A stretch of DNA of 64,000 nucleotides from Cylindrospermopsis curvispora GIHE-G1 (GTDB lineage Bacteria > Cyanobacteriota > Cyanobacteriia > Cyanobacteriales > Nostocaceae): assembly GCF_014489415.1 (NCBI RefSeq), contig NZ_CP060822.1, positions 2,837,501-2,901,500 of the forward strand, in the 5' to 3' direction. A model generated the notes under the pieces. It was not told the DNA's origin. It saw nothing but the letters and a program-made list of their open reading frames with translations, and did no database searches. Shown here one piece after another: positions 45,957 to 53,493 of the stretch. Every line of letters begins with the position of its first letter. Position 1 is the stretch's first letter. Position numbers and translations under genes: made by a program.

Positions 45957-46883
45957 ATGCCAACTACTATCCCCATTAATAGATATAGATTTTTTCAAAA
46001 AATACAACCCCTATCCATACTAGTGAAAATTGCCAATAAGTCTAACACTGGTTGTTTACAAGTTTTTAGTCCTTATGGAACCTGGTCAATATATTTACAA
46101 GAAGGTAATCTTGTTTACGCTAGTCGGTCAGAAAACATCTGGGAACCGCTTTATCGAAATTTGGAGCGTTTAATTTGGAGAAACTCAAATTTGAGGGAGA
46201 TTAATGAGAAGTTAGGGAACTTTGTGGAGCAATGTGTACAAAATCAGACTATTTCCCATCCGGACTATTTAGCCATTTGCTGGTTAGTGAATGAGCAGTA
46301 TATTAGCTTTGTAGAAGCAGGGACGCTGATTGAAAAATTAGCTTTAGAGTTTTTAGAATCATTTTTTCAAATTGACCAAGGGAGCTATGAATTTATTCCT
46401 CAAAGTTTTTTAGATCCCCTACCCAAATTCTGCCACTTAAATGTCAACTCCTTGGTGCAAACGTACAAATCAGGAATCCAGGTTTCCCTAGAAGAATCTG
46501 GGCCAGATTCCCAAAATCTTTCCCCGACCTATACAATTGCTTGTGCTAGTCAGAATATATTTTTATTAAACTCTATTAGAAAACTATTAAATCAAACAAT
46601 ATTTAACATCATAGATATAACGGACCCAGATGGGATGGAAGTTTCTGTCATTAGACCGGACATGATTATTCTGGATGTAGCCACGCCAAATCTCAGCAGC
46701 TATGCTACTGTTTTATTATTACGCAAACAATCTTCTTTGAAAGGCATACCAATAGTCCTAATAACAAAGAAAAATAACTTAATTAATAGACTTACAACCA
46801 GACTAGTAGGAGCTACTGCTTGCTTGGGTAAACCCTTCAATCAAGATGAGTTAGTGAAAGTGATTTTTGAAAACATCAATTGA
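45957..46883 (+). CDS. PatA-like response regulator (DUF4388 + REC)
   Basis: From the ATG at 45957, 308 residues. The N-terminal part (about 10-75) is a PATAN/DUF4388 domain: GCLQVFSPYGTWSIYLQEGNLVYASR. The C-terminal 120 residues form a receiver domain with the phospho-acceptor aspartate in MIILDVATPN and the conserved lysine in CLGKPFNQDE. The acidic pair expected at the start of the receiver is replaced by CASQN, so metal binding and phosphorylation may be impaired. PatA relatives control heterocyst patterning and motility in cyanobacteria. Confidence 0.82.
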   Translation: MPTTIPINRYRFFQKIQPLSILVKIANKSNTGCLQVFSPYGTWSIYLQEGNLVYASRSENIWEPLYRNLERLIWRNSNLREINEKLGNFVEQCVQNQTISHPDYLAICWLVNEQYISFVEAGTLIEKLALEFLESFFQIDQGSYEFIPQSFLDPLPKFCHLNVNSLVQTYKSGIQVSLEESGPDSQNLSPTYTIACASQNIFLLNSIRKLLNQTIFNIIDITDPDGMEVSVIRPDMIILDVATPNLSSYATVLLLRKQSSLKGIPIVLITKKNNLINRLTTRLVGATACLGKPFNQDELVKVIFENIN

Positions 46884-46892
46884 CTCCACCTT

Positions 46893-47654
46893 CTAGCTAC
46901 ACAGTTTCAAAACGCCCTGGGGAACAGATAAGACACTGTGCATTTTTACCACTGAGCCAATAACAGCTATAGCTGGAGCGCTAAATCCCGTTTTTGCCAT
47001 CTGTTGAATAATAGTTCCCAACTCACCGATTAATTCTTCCTGTTCTGGACGAGTTCCCCAGCGAACTAAAGCAATAGGAGTTTGTGAACTCATTCCTACC
47101 CTCATCAACTGTTCCAGGATATAGGGAAGATTGTGGATACCCATATAAATCACAATGGTTTCTGAACTTTGGGCAATTGCGTACCAATTGACCGCTGGTC
47201 GGTACTTACCCATGGCTTCATGTCCAGTAACAAATGTCACAGAAGAACTATACAAACGATGGGTTAAGGGAATGCCAGCGTAAGCTGCTGCTGCAATACC
47301 AGCAGTAATCCCTGGAACAACTTCTACGCTAATTCCCCCAGCTATCAACTCAGCCATTTCCTCACCACCACGCCCAAAGATAAAAGGGTCACCGCCCTTC
47401 AATCGCACGACAATTTCATGTTCTTGAGCTTTTTCCATAAGTAGTTGAGTAGTTTCCTCCTGTAAGAGTGAATGTCTTCCCATCCGCTTACCAGCATCTA
47501 TTTTTTCCGCTTGGGGACTAATCATGTCCAAGACTTGTGGACTAACCAACGCATCATAGATAACCACGTTAGCGCGTTCCAATAAACCCTTACCTTTGAG
47601 AGTCATCAGTCCTGGATCACCAGGTCCAGCACCAACTAAATACACCTTACCCAA
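46893..47654 (-). CDS. cobA: Uroporphyrinogen-III C-methyltransferase
   Basis: A 253-residue SAM-dependent enzyme that methylates uroporphyrinogen III at C2 and C7 to give precorrin-2, the branch to siroheme and cobalamin. Motifs: VYLVGAGPGDPGLMTLKG at the N-terminus, VVRLKGGDPFIFGRGGEE and VVPGITAGIAAAAYAGIPLT. It lacks the CysG dehydrogenase/chelatase domain. It lies 4 bases downstream of sirB, the chelatase gene, so both form a siroheme operon supplying nitrite and sulfite reductases. Confidence 0.93.
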   Translation of the reverse strand: MGKVYLVGAGPGDPGLMTLKGKGLLERANVVIYDALVSPQVLDMISPQAEKIDAGKRMGRHSLLQEETTQLLMEKAQEHEIVVRLKGGDPFIFGRGGEEMAELIAGGISVEVVPGITAGIAAAAYAGIPLTHRLYSSSVTFVTGHEAMGKYRPAVNWYAIAQSSETIVIYMGIHNLPYILEQLMRVGMSSQTPIALVRWGTRPEQEELIGELGTIIQQMAKTGFSAPAIAVIGSVVKMHSVLSVPQGVLKLCS

Positions 47655-47658
47655 AAAT

Positions 47659-48390
47659 TTATTCCTCTTGTGTTGCTAAATCCCAGATTATATCAACTAA
47701 TTGGGAATTTACTCCCAAAGGTGAGGCCAACTCTAACTTGATTTCTGGAAATTTTAATGTTAGCCTTTCCACCGTAATAACAATCTCATCCGTAATCCCT
47801 CCGGAAAAGAGAAAGTATGGTAAAATGCCAATCTGTTGATAACCAGCACTCACCAGGTCTATGACTCTAGCTTCCAAGCTGGGGGGAACTGACCAGTAGG
47901 CGCTAAATGCACCTAACTTGTTGGCAATGGTTTCTACGGGGCGATGGGAATTTGCACGCCTACTACCATGGGCTAAAAGAATGAATGCTTCTGCTGATAT
48001 TTGAGCCATTCCCCGAGCCAATAATTTCCACATCATGGCATGACTACCTAAATATGGTTTAATTGCAATGGGGAGGTTATTCCCCAGGGAATTTTGGGCC
48101 AGTTTCACCTCCATGGGAAGATCCGACATCAGATGGACCCCCGGTAGCAGAAACAGGGGTATGACTTGAATGGACTTGCAGTTATAAGCCACAGCTCTTT
48201 GGGCAAAGTCCCCTATTTGTCCACTTAATGGCTGACTATTGAATTCTAGAGTGCCTACACCCACTAGGTGCCTTTCTGGATCTTCTTCAGCTTTTAATTT
48301 CTCAAGCAATAACCTTGCCAGTTCTTCTATGGCTAGATTTGGTCGGGAGTCTTTACTACCATGGGACACTAAGAGGTAAGCTGATGACAT
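47659..48390 (-). CDS. sirB: Sirohydrochlorin chelatase (CbiX/SirB family)
   Basis: A 243-residue two-domain class II chelatase. The metal-site histidine is in AYLLVSHGSKDSRPN and the second half has FILLAHGSRRANSHRP. This family inserts Fe2+ (siroheme) or Co2+ into sirohydrochlorin. It sits directly upstream of cobA (4 bases), indicating siroheme synthesis. Whether iron or cobalt is preferred cannot be told. Confidence 0.87.
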   Translation of the reverse strand: MSSAYLLVSHGSKDSRPNLAIEELARLLLEKLKAEEDPERHLVGVGTLEFNSQPLSGQIGDFAQRAVAYNCKSIQVIPLFLLPGVHLMSDLPMEVKLAQNSLGNNLPIAIKPYLGSHAMMWKLLARGMAQISAEAFILLAHGSRRANSHRPVETIANKLGAFSAYWSVPPSLEARVIDLVSAGYQQIGILPYFLFSGGITDEIVITVERLTLKFPEIKLELASPLGVNSQLVDIIWDLATQEE

Positions 48391-48427
48391 TAGATTTTAT
48401 AGATTTTATACTTTACAAGAGGTTTTT

Positions 48428-48616
48428 ATGAATGAACCAACCCACGCTATAGAACATTTGGTTGATGAACTCACACTGGCGGCAGTTTTAGAGATCTTAG
48501 AACGAATTTGCCATAAAAAAGCGGAAAACCTCCGCACTCACTGGGACGATGAAGATACTGCTAAACAATGGGAAAAAGCAGCTAAACAAATTGAGAGCAT
48601 CAATGTAAATGTGTAA
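48428..48616 (+). CDS. Small conserved hypothetical protein
   Basis: A 62-residue helical, acidic protein: HAIEHLVDELTLAAVLEILERICHKKAENL followed by WDDEDTAKQWEKAAKQIE (quoted in two pieces HAIEHLVDELTLAAVLEI and WDDEDTAKQWEKAAKQIE). It starts 37 bases from divergent sirB. It has no cysteine or metal motif beyond one cysteine and no membrane segment. The family is not identified; the good ATG and compact helical pattern support a real gene. Confidence 0.6.
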   Translation: MNEPTHAIEHLVDELTLAAVLEILERICHKKAENLRTHWDDEDTAKQWEKAAKQIESINVNV

Positions 48617-48627
48617 ATTCTTTTTTC

Positions 48628-49008
48628 CTACTCCTGTTTTACTCTGTAAGTGTAAAAACTATTGAACGCCCCTAGGGTCTCAAAAGTGTAACCTGGTAGG
48701 GAGTCATGAATTTTTAAGTTGGTGATATATATACTCAGCAACACATAGTCTTGTCTTTTTGTAGTAGCAACCACCACATCCCTAATCTGTGACTTAGCGG
48801 AATCAACCAGCTGATTACAGTCAAATTTAACCAGGTTGCGCAAGAAAATCGGCACTTTCTGACAACCATCGGTCTTGAGTACAATTGTTATTTTTTTAAC
48901 CGCGTATTCCTGATAAGTTACTTCCCTGGGATTGGTATGGGCCATAGTCACTCCCAAACTAGTTATTGCTAGTGCACTTAGAGATGTGATGATCACAGAG
49001 AGTTTCAT
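48628..49008 (-). CDS. DUF4359-type secreted protein
   Basis: A 126-residue protein with a signal peptide (MKLSVIITSLSALAITSLG, cleavage near 23). The mature part has two cysteines that may form a disulfide (TDGCQKVP and KFDCNQLV) and the stretch RQDYVLLSIYITNL leading to YTFETLGAFNSFYTYRV, which matches my memory of DUF4359. The function of the family is unknown. It lies between the tRNA-His and the small 48428 gene. Confidence 0.65.
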   Translation of the reverse strand: MKLSVIITSLSALAITSLGVTMAHTNPREVTYQEYAVKKITIVLKTDGCQKVPIFLRNLVKFDCNQLVDSAKSQIRDVVVATTKRQDYVLLSIYITNLKIHDSLPGYTFETLGAFNSFYTYRVKQE

Positions 49009-49112
49009 ATCAAGTGAAAGAGGTACTTTCTGATTAATTTAACAAAAAAGATAAATTTTTACTAAGGAACTTGATCTTTTTTATGTGGTCGTGTTAATTT
49101 AGAAAAGTTGGT

Positions 49113-49186
49113 GGCGAGCGTAGCCAAGTGGTTAAGGCAGTGGATTGTGGTTCCACCACTCGTGGGTTCAAGTCCCATCGTTCGCC
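49113..49186 (+). tRNA. tRNA-His (GTG anticodon)
   Basis: Cloverleaf read directly. G-1 at 49113 pairs with the discriminator C73 at 49186, the histidine identity element, and is genome-encoded. Acceptor arm GCGAGCG (49114-49120) pairs with CGTTCGC (49179-49185), with one G-T pair. The anticodon loop is TTGTGGT with GTG. The T arm is GTGGGTTCAAGTCCCAT. CCA is not encoded (TTC follows). Confidence 0.95.
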
Positions 49187-49260
49187 CTTCCCCCATTCCA
49201 AAAAGTTCAGATGGCAGACTGGAGTTCACCAGTCTGCTCGAGTTTTTCCCTTTTTGGTAC

Positions 49261-49559
49261 CTAGAAATTCTCCGCTGGCATATCAGCCATCCCACCTTCG
49301 CTATCTCGTTTAGAACCTAGCAATTCTAGTTGTTCTACTTGAATAACGGGCTTGGAACGGTTTGTACCAGTCTGGCGATCGCTCCAGGTATCAAACTTAA
49401 GGAAACCCTTAATGCCAATCAATGCACCTTTGCGGACATAATTATTAGCGACCTCTGCTGTTTTGCCCCAGATTTCCAGATTAAACCAGTCTGGTTGGTC
49501 ACTATTACGAGTTCTGCGATTAACTGCTAAAGTCAACTCGCACTTGACAGTTCCCGACT
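49261..49559 (-). CDS. ssb: ssb 3' exon: single-stranded DNA-binding protein, residues 22-120
   Basis: The second exon of a split ssb gene. Its first two bases complete codon 22 (G|AG, glutamate) and it continues SGTVKCELTLAVNRRTRN, WFNLEIWGKTAEVANNYV, ending SEGGMADMPAENF. This is the body of an SSB OB fold, with the ssDNA-contacting aromatic residues in WFNLEIWG. The single-frame reading of this stretch begins only at L29 because an in-frame stop (TAA) lies in the intron just before the exon; the missing N-terminus is 740 bases upstream. Protein length after splicing: 120 residues. Confidence 0.92.
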
Positions 49560-50298
49560 GTTACAGTCGATAAACAGGTCACCCTGGTTACCTCTGCTTC
49601 AAAACCGTGCATGCGACTTTCACCGCACACGGCTCCTCAATAACTCAATGGGACGTATTTTGAGTTATTGTGGCTCTGTCTGCATATCCTTTGGCTTTCC
49701 CAAAGGCCTTGGCTTCTGAGCCAATCCTTCCCCCCAAAATCATGCGGGTGACTCCCTACTCAGCAATAGAACATTGAGAGAGAAATTGGGGGGTTATCCC
49801 GTTCCTAGCTCCTGCTTGACGATGGGGTTAGAGTCCTACTATCCGCCGGGTTTATGCGGGAATGCCCTAGGTCAAATTTTGGATTGCCTAGCCCAAATCC
49901 TTGCCTTTTGGCACAGCCAATAACCTGTGTAGGCTGATATCAATGACGACGGCTCCAACATAGGTTCAGATTACCTTACTCATACCCATCTCTACTCAGA
50001 GGGATTCCTTGCCAGGTTCAAAGTTACCTCCTTTACTCCCCGCTTCACCCTTGGTGATTGTCAGTCCCAAAAGTGGGGGCGTTGCATCTTCTGGCATCTA
50101 GAAGGAGGGAATTGAAGTTCTAAGGAACTTATTAAAGATTTTAATCTATGAGTATTGCTTGACATTTGTTATAGTTTTCTCACATTGCTTAGAAATCTCA
50201 CCCTCTCAGGAGCTAAGTTTCAAGGTAAAGTAGGCAAAAGCCACATCCTTGTAATGGTTTCCAGGCTGGGCCATGGTTTCCCATTTAACGGGTCGCAC
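49560..50298 (-). mobile_element. ORF-less group II intron (739 nt) inside ssb
   Basis: On the minus strand the intron begins GTGCGACCCGTTAAATGGGA, a group II 5' consensus (GTGCG), and ends in AC at 49560. Domain V is at 49635-49602. Domain VI follows with a hairpin AGGT...ACCT and a candidate branch adenosine at 49567, 8 bases from the 3' end. A loop carrying CAAAAT (49881-49876), closed by CTAGG/CCTAG, is a candidate EBS1, complementary to exon bases ATTTTG immediately before the junction. No reading frame for a maturase exists in the 739 bases, so splicing or mobility help must come in trans. Confidence 0.92.
49602..49635 (-). ncRNA. Group II intron domain V catalytic hairpin
   Basis: Minus-strand sequence GAGCCGTGTGCGGTGAAAGT then CGCATGCACGGTTT: the 34-nt catalytic hairpin, with AGC triad, the GGTGAAAGT bulge region and complementary arms GAGCCGTG/CACGGTTT. 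This is the most conserved part of group II introns and is unambiguous here. Confidence 0.95.
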
Positions 50299-50362
50299 CA
50301 AAATACTTGATATTGGGATCGCCGCCAGCACGTCCTACTAGAGTGACAACATTAATGCTCAT
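50299..50362 (-). CDS. ssb: ssb 5' exon: residues 1-21 plus first base of codon 22
   Basis: From the ATG at 50362: MSINVVTLVGRAGGDPNIKY then F, and a final G. It matches the N-terminus of cyanobacterial SSB proteins (MSINIVTLVGRVGGDP-type). Without splicing the frame runs into the intron and stops within 4 codons. Joining this exon (64 bases) to the 299-base second exon gives exactly 121 codons with the stop. ssb is divergent from mreB, an arrangement I recall from Anabaena. Confidence 0.93.
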
Positions 50363-50424
50363 TCATCTTACCCTTATGTTAACTTGTTTCCAAAAAGAAA
50401 TGCCACTACATGATAACAGAAAAA

Positions 50425-50460
50425 TGTGGCTCCTGTGTCTTTGGGAGATTTTCTTGTGAA
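50425..50460 (-). mobile_element. Solitary left-end fragment of the TnpB element
   Basis: GTGGCTCCTGTGTCTTTGGG and the following ATTTTCTTGTGAA match the outer left end of the 25553 and 27269 elements (GTGGCTTCCGTGCCTTTCGG then CGATTTTCTTGTGAAC) at 30 of 36 positions. No right end or palindrome follows toward ssb. It is a decayed remnant in the ssb/mreB intergenic region; the rest of that 337-base gap shows no gene and must hold both promoters. Confidence 0.7.
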
Positions 50461-50729
50461 AACCGAGAAAATATGGTAGTTAATTCTTGGGAGTATATTT
50501 CAACTTTGAGGTCTATATAGAAACATTTCTACATACACCAAAGTTTCATGATTGTTAAGTAACTAAAGGAGAGAGTAAAGGAGATGCTTGTGACCAATTA
50601 CCAAAAATATTGACAAAACTACCGAAAAAATAGTCTGATCAACTGGAGTTAGACTAGGATGTGTCTGAGATCCAGAATAATAACACCTAACTGTTAACAT
50701 TGAAATTAATGAAATTTGGGGGCATAGGC

Positions 50730-51776
50730 GTGGTTCCTTTCTTTAGAAACTTCCGCTCGTCATGGGATATGGGTATCGATCTCGGTACAGCTAACACCTT
50801 AGTATACGTGTCTGGTAAAGGCATAGTATTACAGGAACCATCAGTAGTGGCGATTGATCATAATGAAAAAATAGCCTTAGCAGTGGGAGAGGATGCCAAA
50901 AGGATGCTGGGCCGAACTCCAGGCAATATTACGGCAGTTCGACCCCTTCGTGATGGTGTTATAGCCGACTTTGACACAGCCGAGCTAATGTTAAAAAGCT
51001 TCATTCAAAGGGTAAATGAAGGCAAACCTCTGCTCCTTCCGAGGATTGTTATTGGCATTCCCAGTGGAGTAACGGGAGTAGAGAGAAGAGCTGTTATGGA
51101 TGCAGCTGCTCAAGCGGGGGCCAGGGAAGTATATCTAATTGATGAGCCAGTAGCAGCAGCCATTGGTGCTGGTTTGCCAGTAGCAGAGCCCACTGGTAAT
51201 ATGATTATCGATATTGGTGGAGGTACTACGGAAGTAGCTGTACTTAGCTTACAGGGAACAGTGGTCAGCGAGTCAGTTCGGATTGCTGGTGATGAGCTAA
51301 CCGATTCCATCACTCAGTACATGAAGAAAGTTCATAATTTGGTAATTGGGGAAAGAACAGCAGAGGACATTAAAATCCGCATTGGTTCCGCCTATCCCAG
51401 CACTGATGAAGATCAGGGGACTATGGAAGTTCGAGGTCTCCATCTGCTTTCTGGGTTGCCAAGAACAGTCACAGTGCAAGGGCAAGAAGTACGTGAAAGC
51501 ATGCTAGAACCATTAGCAATTATAGTAGAAGCAGTCAAACGCACTCTGGAAAGAACACCTCCAGAACTGGCAGCCGATATTATTGATAGGGGAATCATGT
51601 TGGCAGGAGGTGGTGCGCTACTTAAAGGCTTAGACACACTAATTAGTCATGAAACTGGTATAGTAACCCACATAGCTGCGGATCCCTTGAGCTGTGTAGT
51701 CTTGGGAACTGGACGTGTCCTGGAAAACTTCAAGCAGCTTGAACGTGTATTTAGTGGAAGGTCCCGTAACACATAA
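50730..51776 (+). CDS. mreB: Rod shape-determining protein MreB
   Basis: An actin-like cytoskeletal ATPase organising wall synthesis. The ATP-binding motifs are DMGIDLGTANTLVYVSGKG (phosphate 1), MIIDIGGGTTEVAVLSL (phosphate 2) and GIMLAGGGALLKGLD (adenosine). I place the start at the GTG at 50730 because GGGGG lies 9 bases upstream and this gives a typical short N-terminus; the ATG at 50709 or the TTG at 50700 are alternatives. It is the first gene of mreB-mreC-mreD. Confidence 0.95.
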   Translation: MVPFFRNFRSSWDMGIDLGTANTLVYVSGKGIVLQEPSVVAIDHNEKIALAVGEDAKRMLGRTPGNITAVRPLRDGVIADFDTAELMLKSFIQRVNEGKPLLLPRIVIGIPSGVTGVERRAVMDAAAQAGAREVYLIDEPVAAAIGAGLPVAEPTGNMIIDIGGGTTEVAVLSLQGTVVSESVRIAGDELTDSITQYMKKVHNLVIGERTAEDIKIRIGSAYPSTDEDQGTMEVRGLHLLSGLPRTVTVQGQEVRESMLEPLAIIVEAVKRTLERTPPELAADIIDRGIMLAGGGALLKGLDTLISHETGIVTHIAADPLSCVVLGTGRVLENFKQLERVFSGRSRNT

Positions 51777-51958
51777 AAATCTTAATGCTACCGTAGTGGA
51801 TACCTGGATCCATCTAAATTATTGGAATTGGATAGTATCCACTAAGTAATAACAAAGGGTGAAAATCATTATGGAAATGTTTGGTGGGTACTGTTATTAC
51901 TATTTTTTTTACTAAAACACTGATTGACTAATCAATTACATGTTAAAATAAGGAACAA

Positions 51959-52765
51959 ATGTTTACTATAAAACGTTGGTGGGAGCATAAGACATTACAG
52001 CTAGCATTCTTAGGTTTAATATTGGGTGGTGCTTGGACATTGAAGGAGACAAATGGTGAGTTATTAATGGAGCTATACCAATCTTTTATCTCTCCTTTAA
52101 CCACCTTGCAATCTATTAATCCTACGGAGAATAGAATTCGGGATGCTAAACTCATGGAGTTACAAACTCGCATAGTGGAATTACAAACCCAAAATCAAAG
52201 ACTACAAAATTTACTGGGCTATGTAGAGAAGAGGGTAACTTCCAATCGCCCAGTAGTAGCAAGAGTAGTTGGACGTAGTGCAGATCACTGGTGGCAACAA
52301 GTAACTGTAAATAGGGGGGCAAAAGTAGGAATTAAACCTGGTTTTGTAGTCAAAGCAGAAGGTGGGCTAGTGGGTTTGGTGCGCACAGTTACCCCCCATA
52401 CTAGCCGCGTCCTACTAATTAGCGATGCCACAAGTCAAGTAGGAGTAACTATTAGTCGAACTGCAGCTAAAGGTATTTTGCGGGGTGATTATTCCGGGGA
52501 GGGGGTGTTGGAATTTTATGAGAAAGTCCCTAATATTAAGATAGGGGATGTAGTATCCACTTCCACCTACAGTCGAAAATTTCCACCCGGTGAACCCGTG
52601 GGGAGAATAAAGTCTTTAGATTTAAAGAAATTGCCAGCCCCGTTAGCCAAAGTGGAATTGTTTCCACCAATTCGCTACTTGGACTGGGTGACAATATATC
52701 CCCATGTACCAGATAATCTGGAGGAAATACCAAACAACATTAACGATAACCAGAGCAATAAATAA
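51959..52765 (+). CDS. mreC: Rod shape-determining protein MreC
   Basis: A 268-residue bitopic membrane protein linking MreB to wall synthases. An N-terminal membrane helix (about 12-30, LQLAFLGLILGGAWTL) is followed by a coiled coil (ELQTRIVELQTQNQRLQNLL) and the extracytoplasmic double beta-barrel, including GLVGLVRTVTPHTSRVLLI and GDVVSTSTYSRKFPPG. It follows mreB after 182 bases. Confidence 0.93.
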   Translation: MFTIKRWWEHKTLQLAFLGLILGGAWTLKETNGELLMELYQSFISPLTTLQSINPTENRIRDAKLMELQTRIVELQTQNQRLQNLLGYVEKRVTSNRPVVARVVGRSADHWWQQVTVNRGAKVGIKPGFVVKAEGGLVGLVRTVTPHTSRVLLISDATSQVGVTISRTAAKGILRGDYSGEGVLEFYEKVPNIKIGDVVSTSTYSRKFPPGEPVGRIKSLDLKKLPAPLAKVELFPPIRYLDWVTIYPHVPDNLEEIPNNINDNQSNK

Positions 52766-52814
52766 TTAAAGCACCCTTGAGAACCTGAACATTTCTACTC
52801 AATCTGGTAAAACA

Positions 52815-53450
52815 ATGAAAATTTCTGGATTTTTTAGCGGTAAAAATCTCAATTCAACCAAAAAATACCAAGAATCCAAGCCCTTAATTCCTCCACTGAA
52901 GTACTGGTACCCCTGGTCACGGGAAGTTTTAAACTGGATAGTTATATTTATATCTGTGCTTCTATGCTTATTAATATCACCAACTAGATTTTTGGGTACG
53001 GAGTTGTTGGGAATAGCACCCAACTGGCCATTAATTTGGCTAGTCGCTTGGAGTGTGAAACGTCCTGCGATTTCTGGTGCGTTCGCGGGTATAATTATGG
53101 GACTGTTGCAAGATGCTTTAACATATCCTCATCCTTCCCACACTGTAAGCCTAGCAATTGTGGGGATATTAACTGGTCGACTGCAAAAACAGCGTTTTAT
53201 TCAGGAGGATTTTATTTCCATTGCCCTCATAGTATTTATTATGGTTCTTATATCAAATACTGTTTTTGTTGTTCAGTTATTCTTTACGAATAATAGTTGT
53301 AGACCTAATTGTTTCCAAATGATTGAGGATATCTGGATATACTACCAGAGATCTACTCTTTCTTCTGCTATTCTCAGCAGTCTTTGGGCTCCTGTAGTGT
53401 ATTATCCTCTTAATCATTGGTGGCAAAAAATCAAGTTGACTCGTAATTAA
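52815..53450 (+). CDS. mreD: Rod shape-determining protein MreD
   Basis: A 211-residue integral membrane protein with five or so helices (from VLNWIVIFISVLLCLLI onward) and a hydrophilic N-terminal extension of about 40 residues. It completes the mreBCD operon, 49 bases after mreC. MreD is poorly conserved in sequence; the assignment rests on the position, size and topology, plus GAFAGIIMGLLQDALTYP which resembles the family core. Confidence 0.87.
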   Translation: MKISGFFSGKNLNSTKKYQESKPLIPPLKYWYPWSREVLNWIVIFISVLLCLLISPTRFLGTELLGIAPNWPLIWLVAWSVKRPAISGAFAGIIMGLLQDALTYPHPSHTVSLAIVGILTGRLQKQRFIQEDFISIALIVFIMVLISNTVFVVQLFFTNNSCRPNCFQMIEDIWIYYQRSTLSSAILSSLWAPVVYYPLNHWWQKIKLTRN

Positions 53451-53493
53451 TAACTCATAATTCATCATGTAGTTATCAGGTGGAAAATAGCTG

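Noticed and set aside
49261-49536. Reading the ssb 3' exon as a complete 91-residue gene starting at MTLAVNRR
   Set aside because: The apparent start is a TTG inside the OB fold; the true N-terminus lies beyond the intron.
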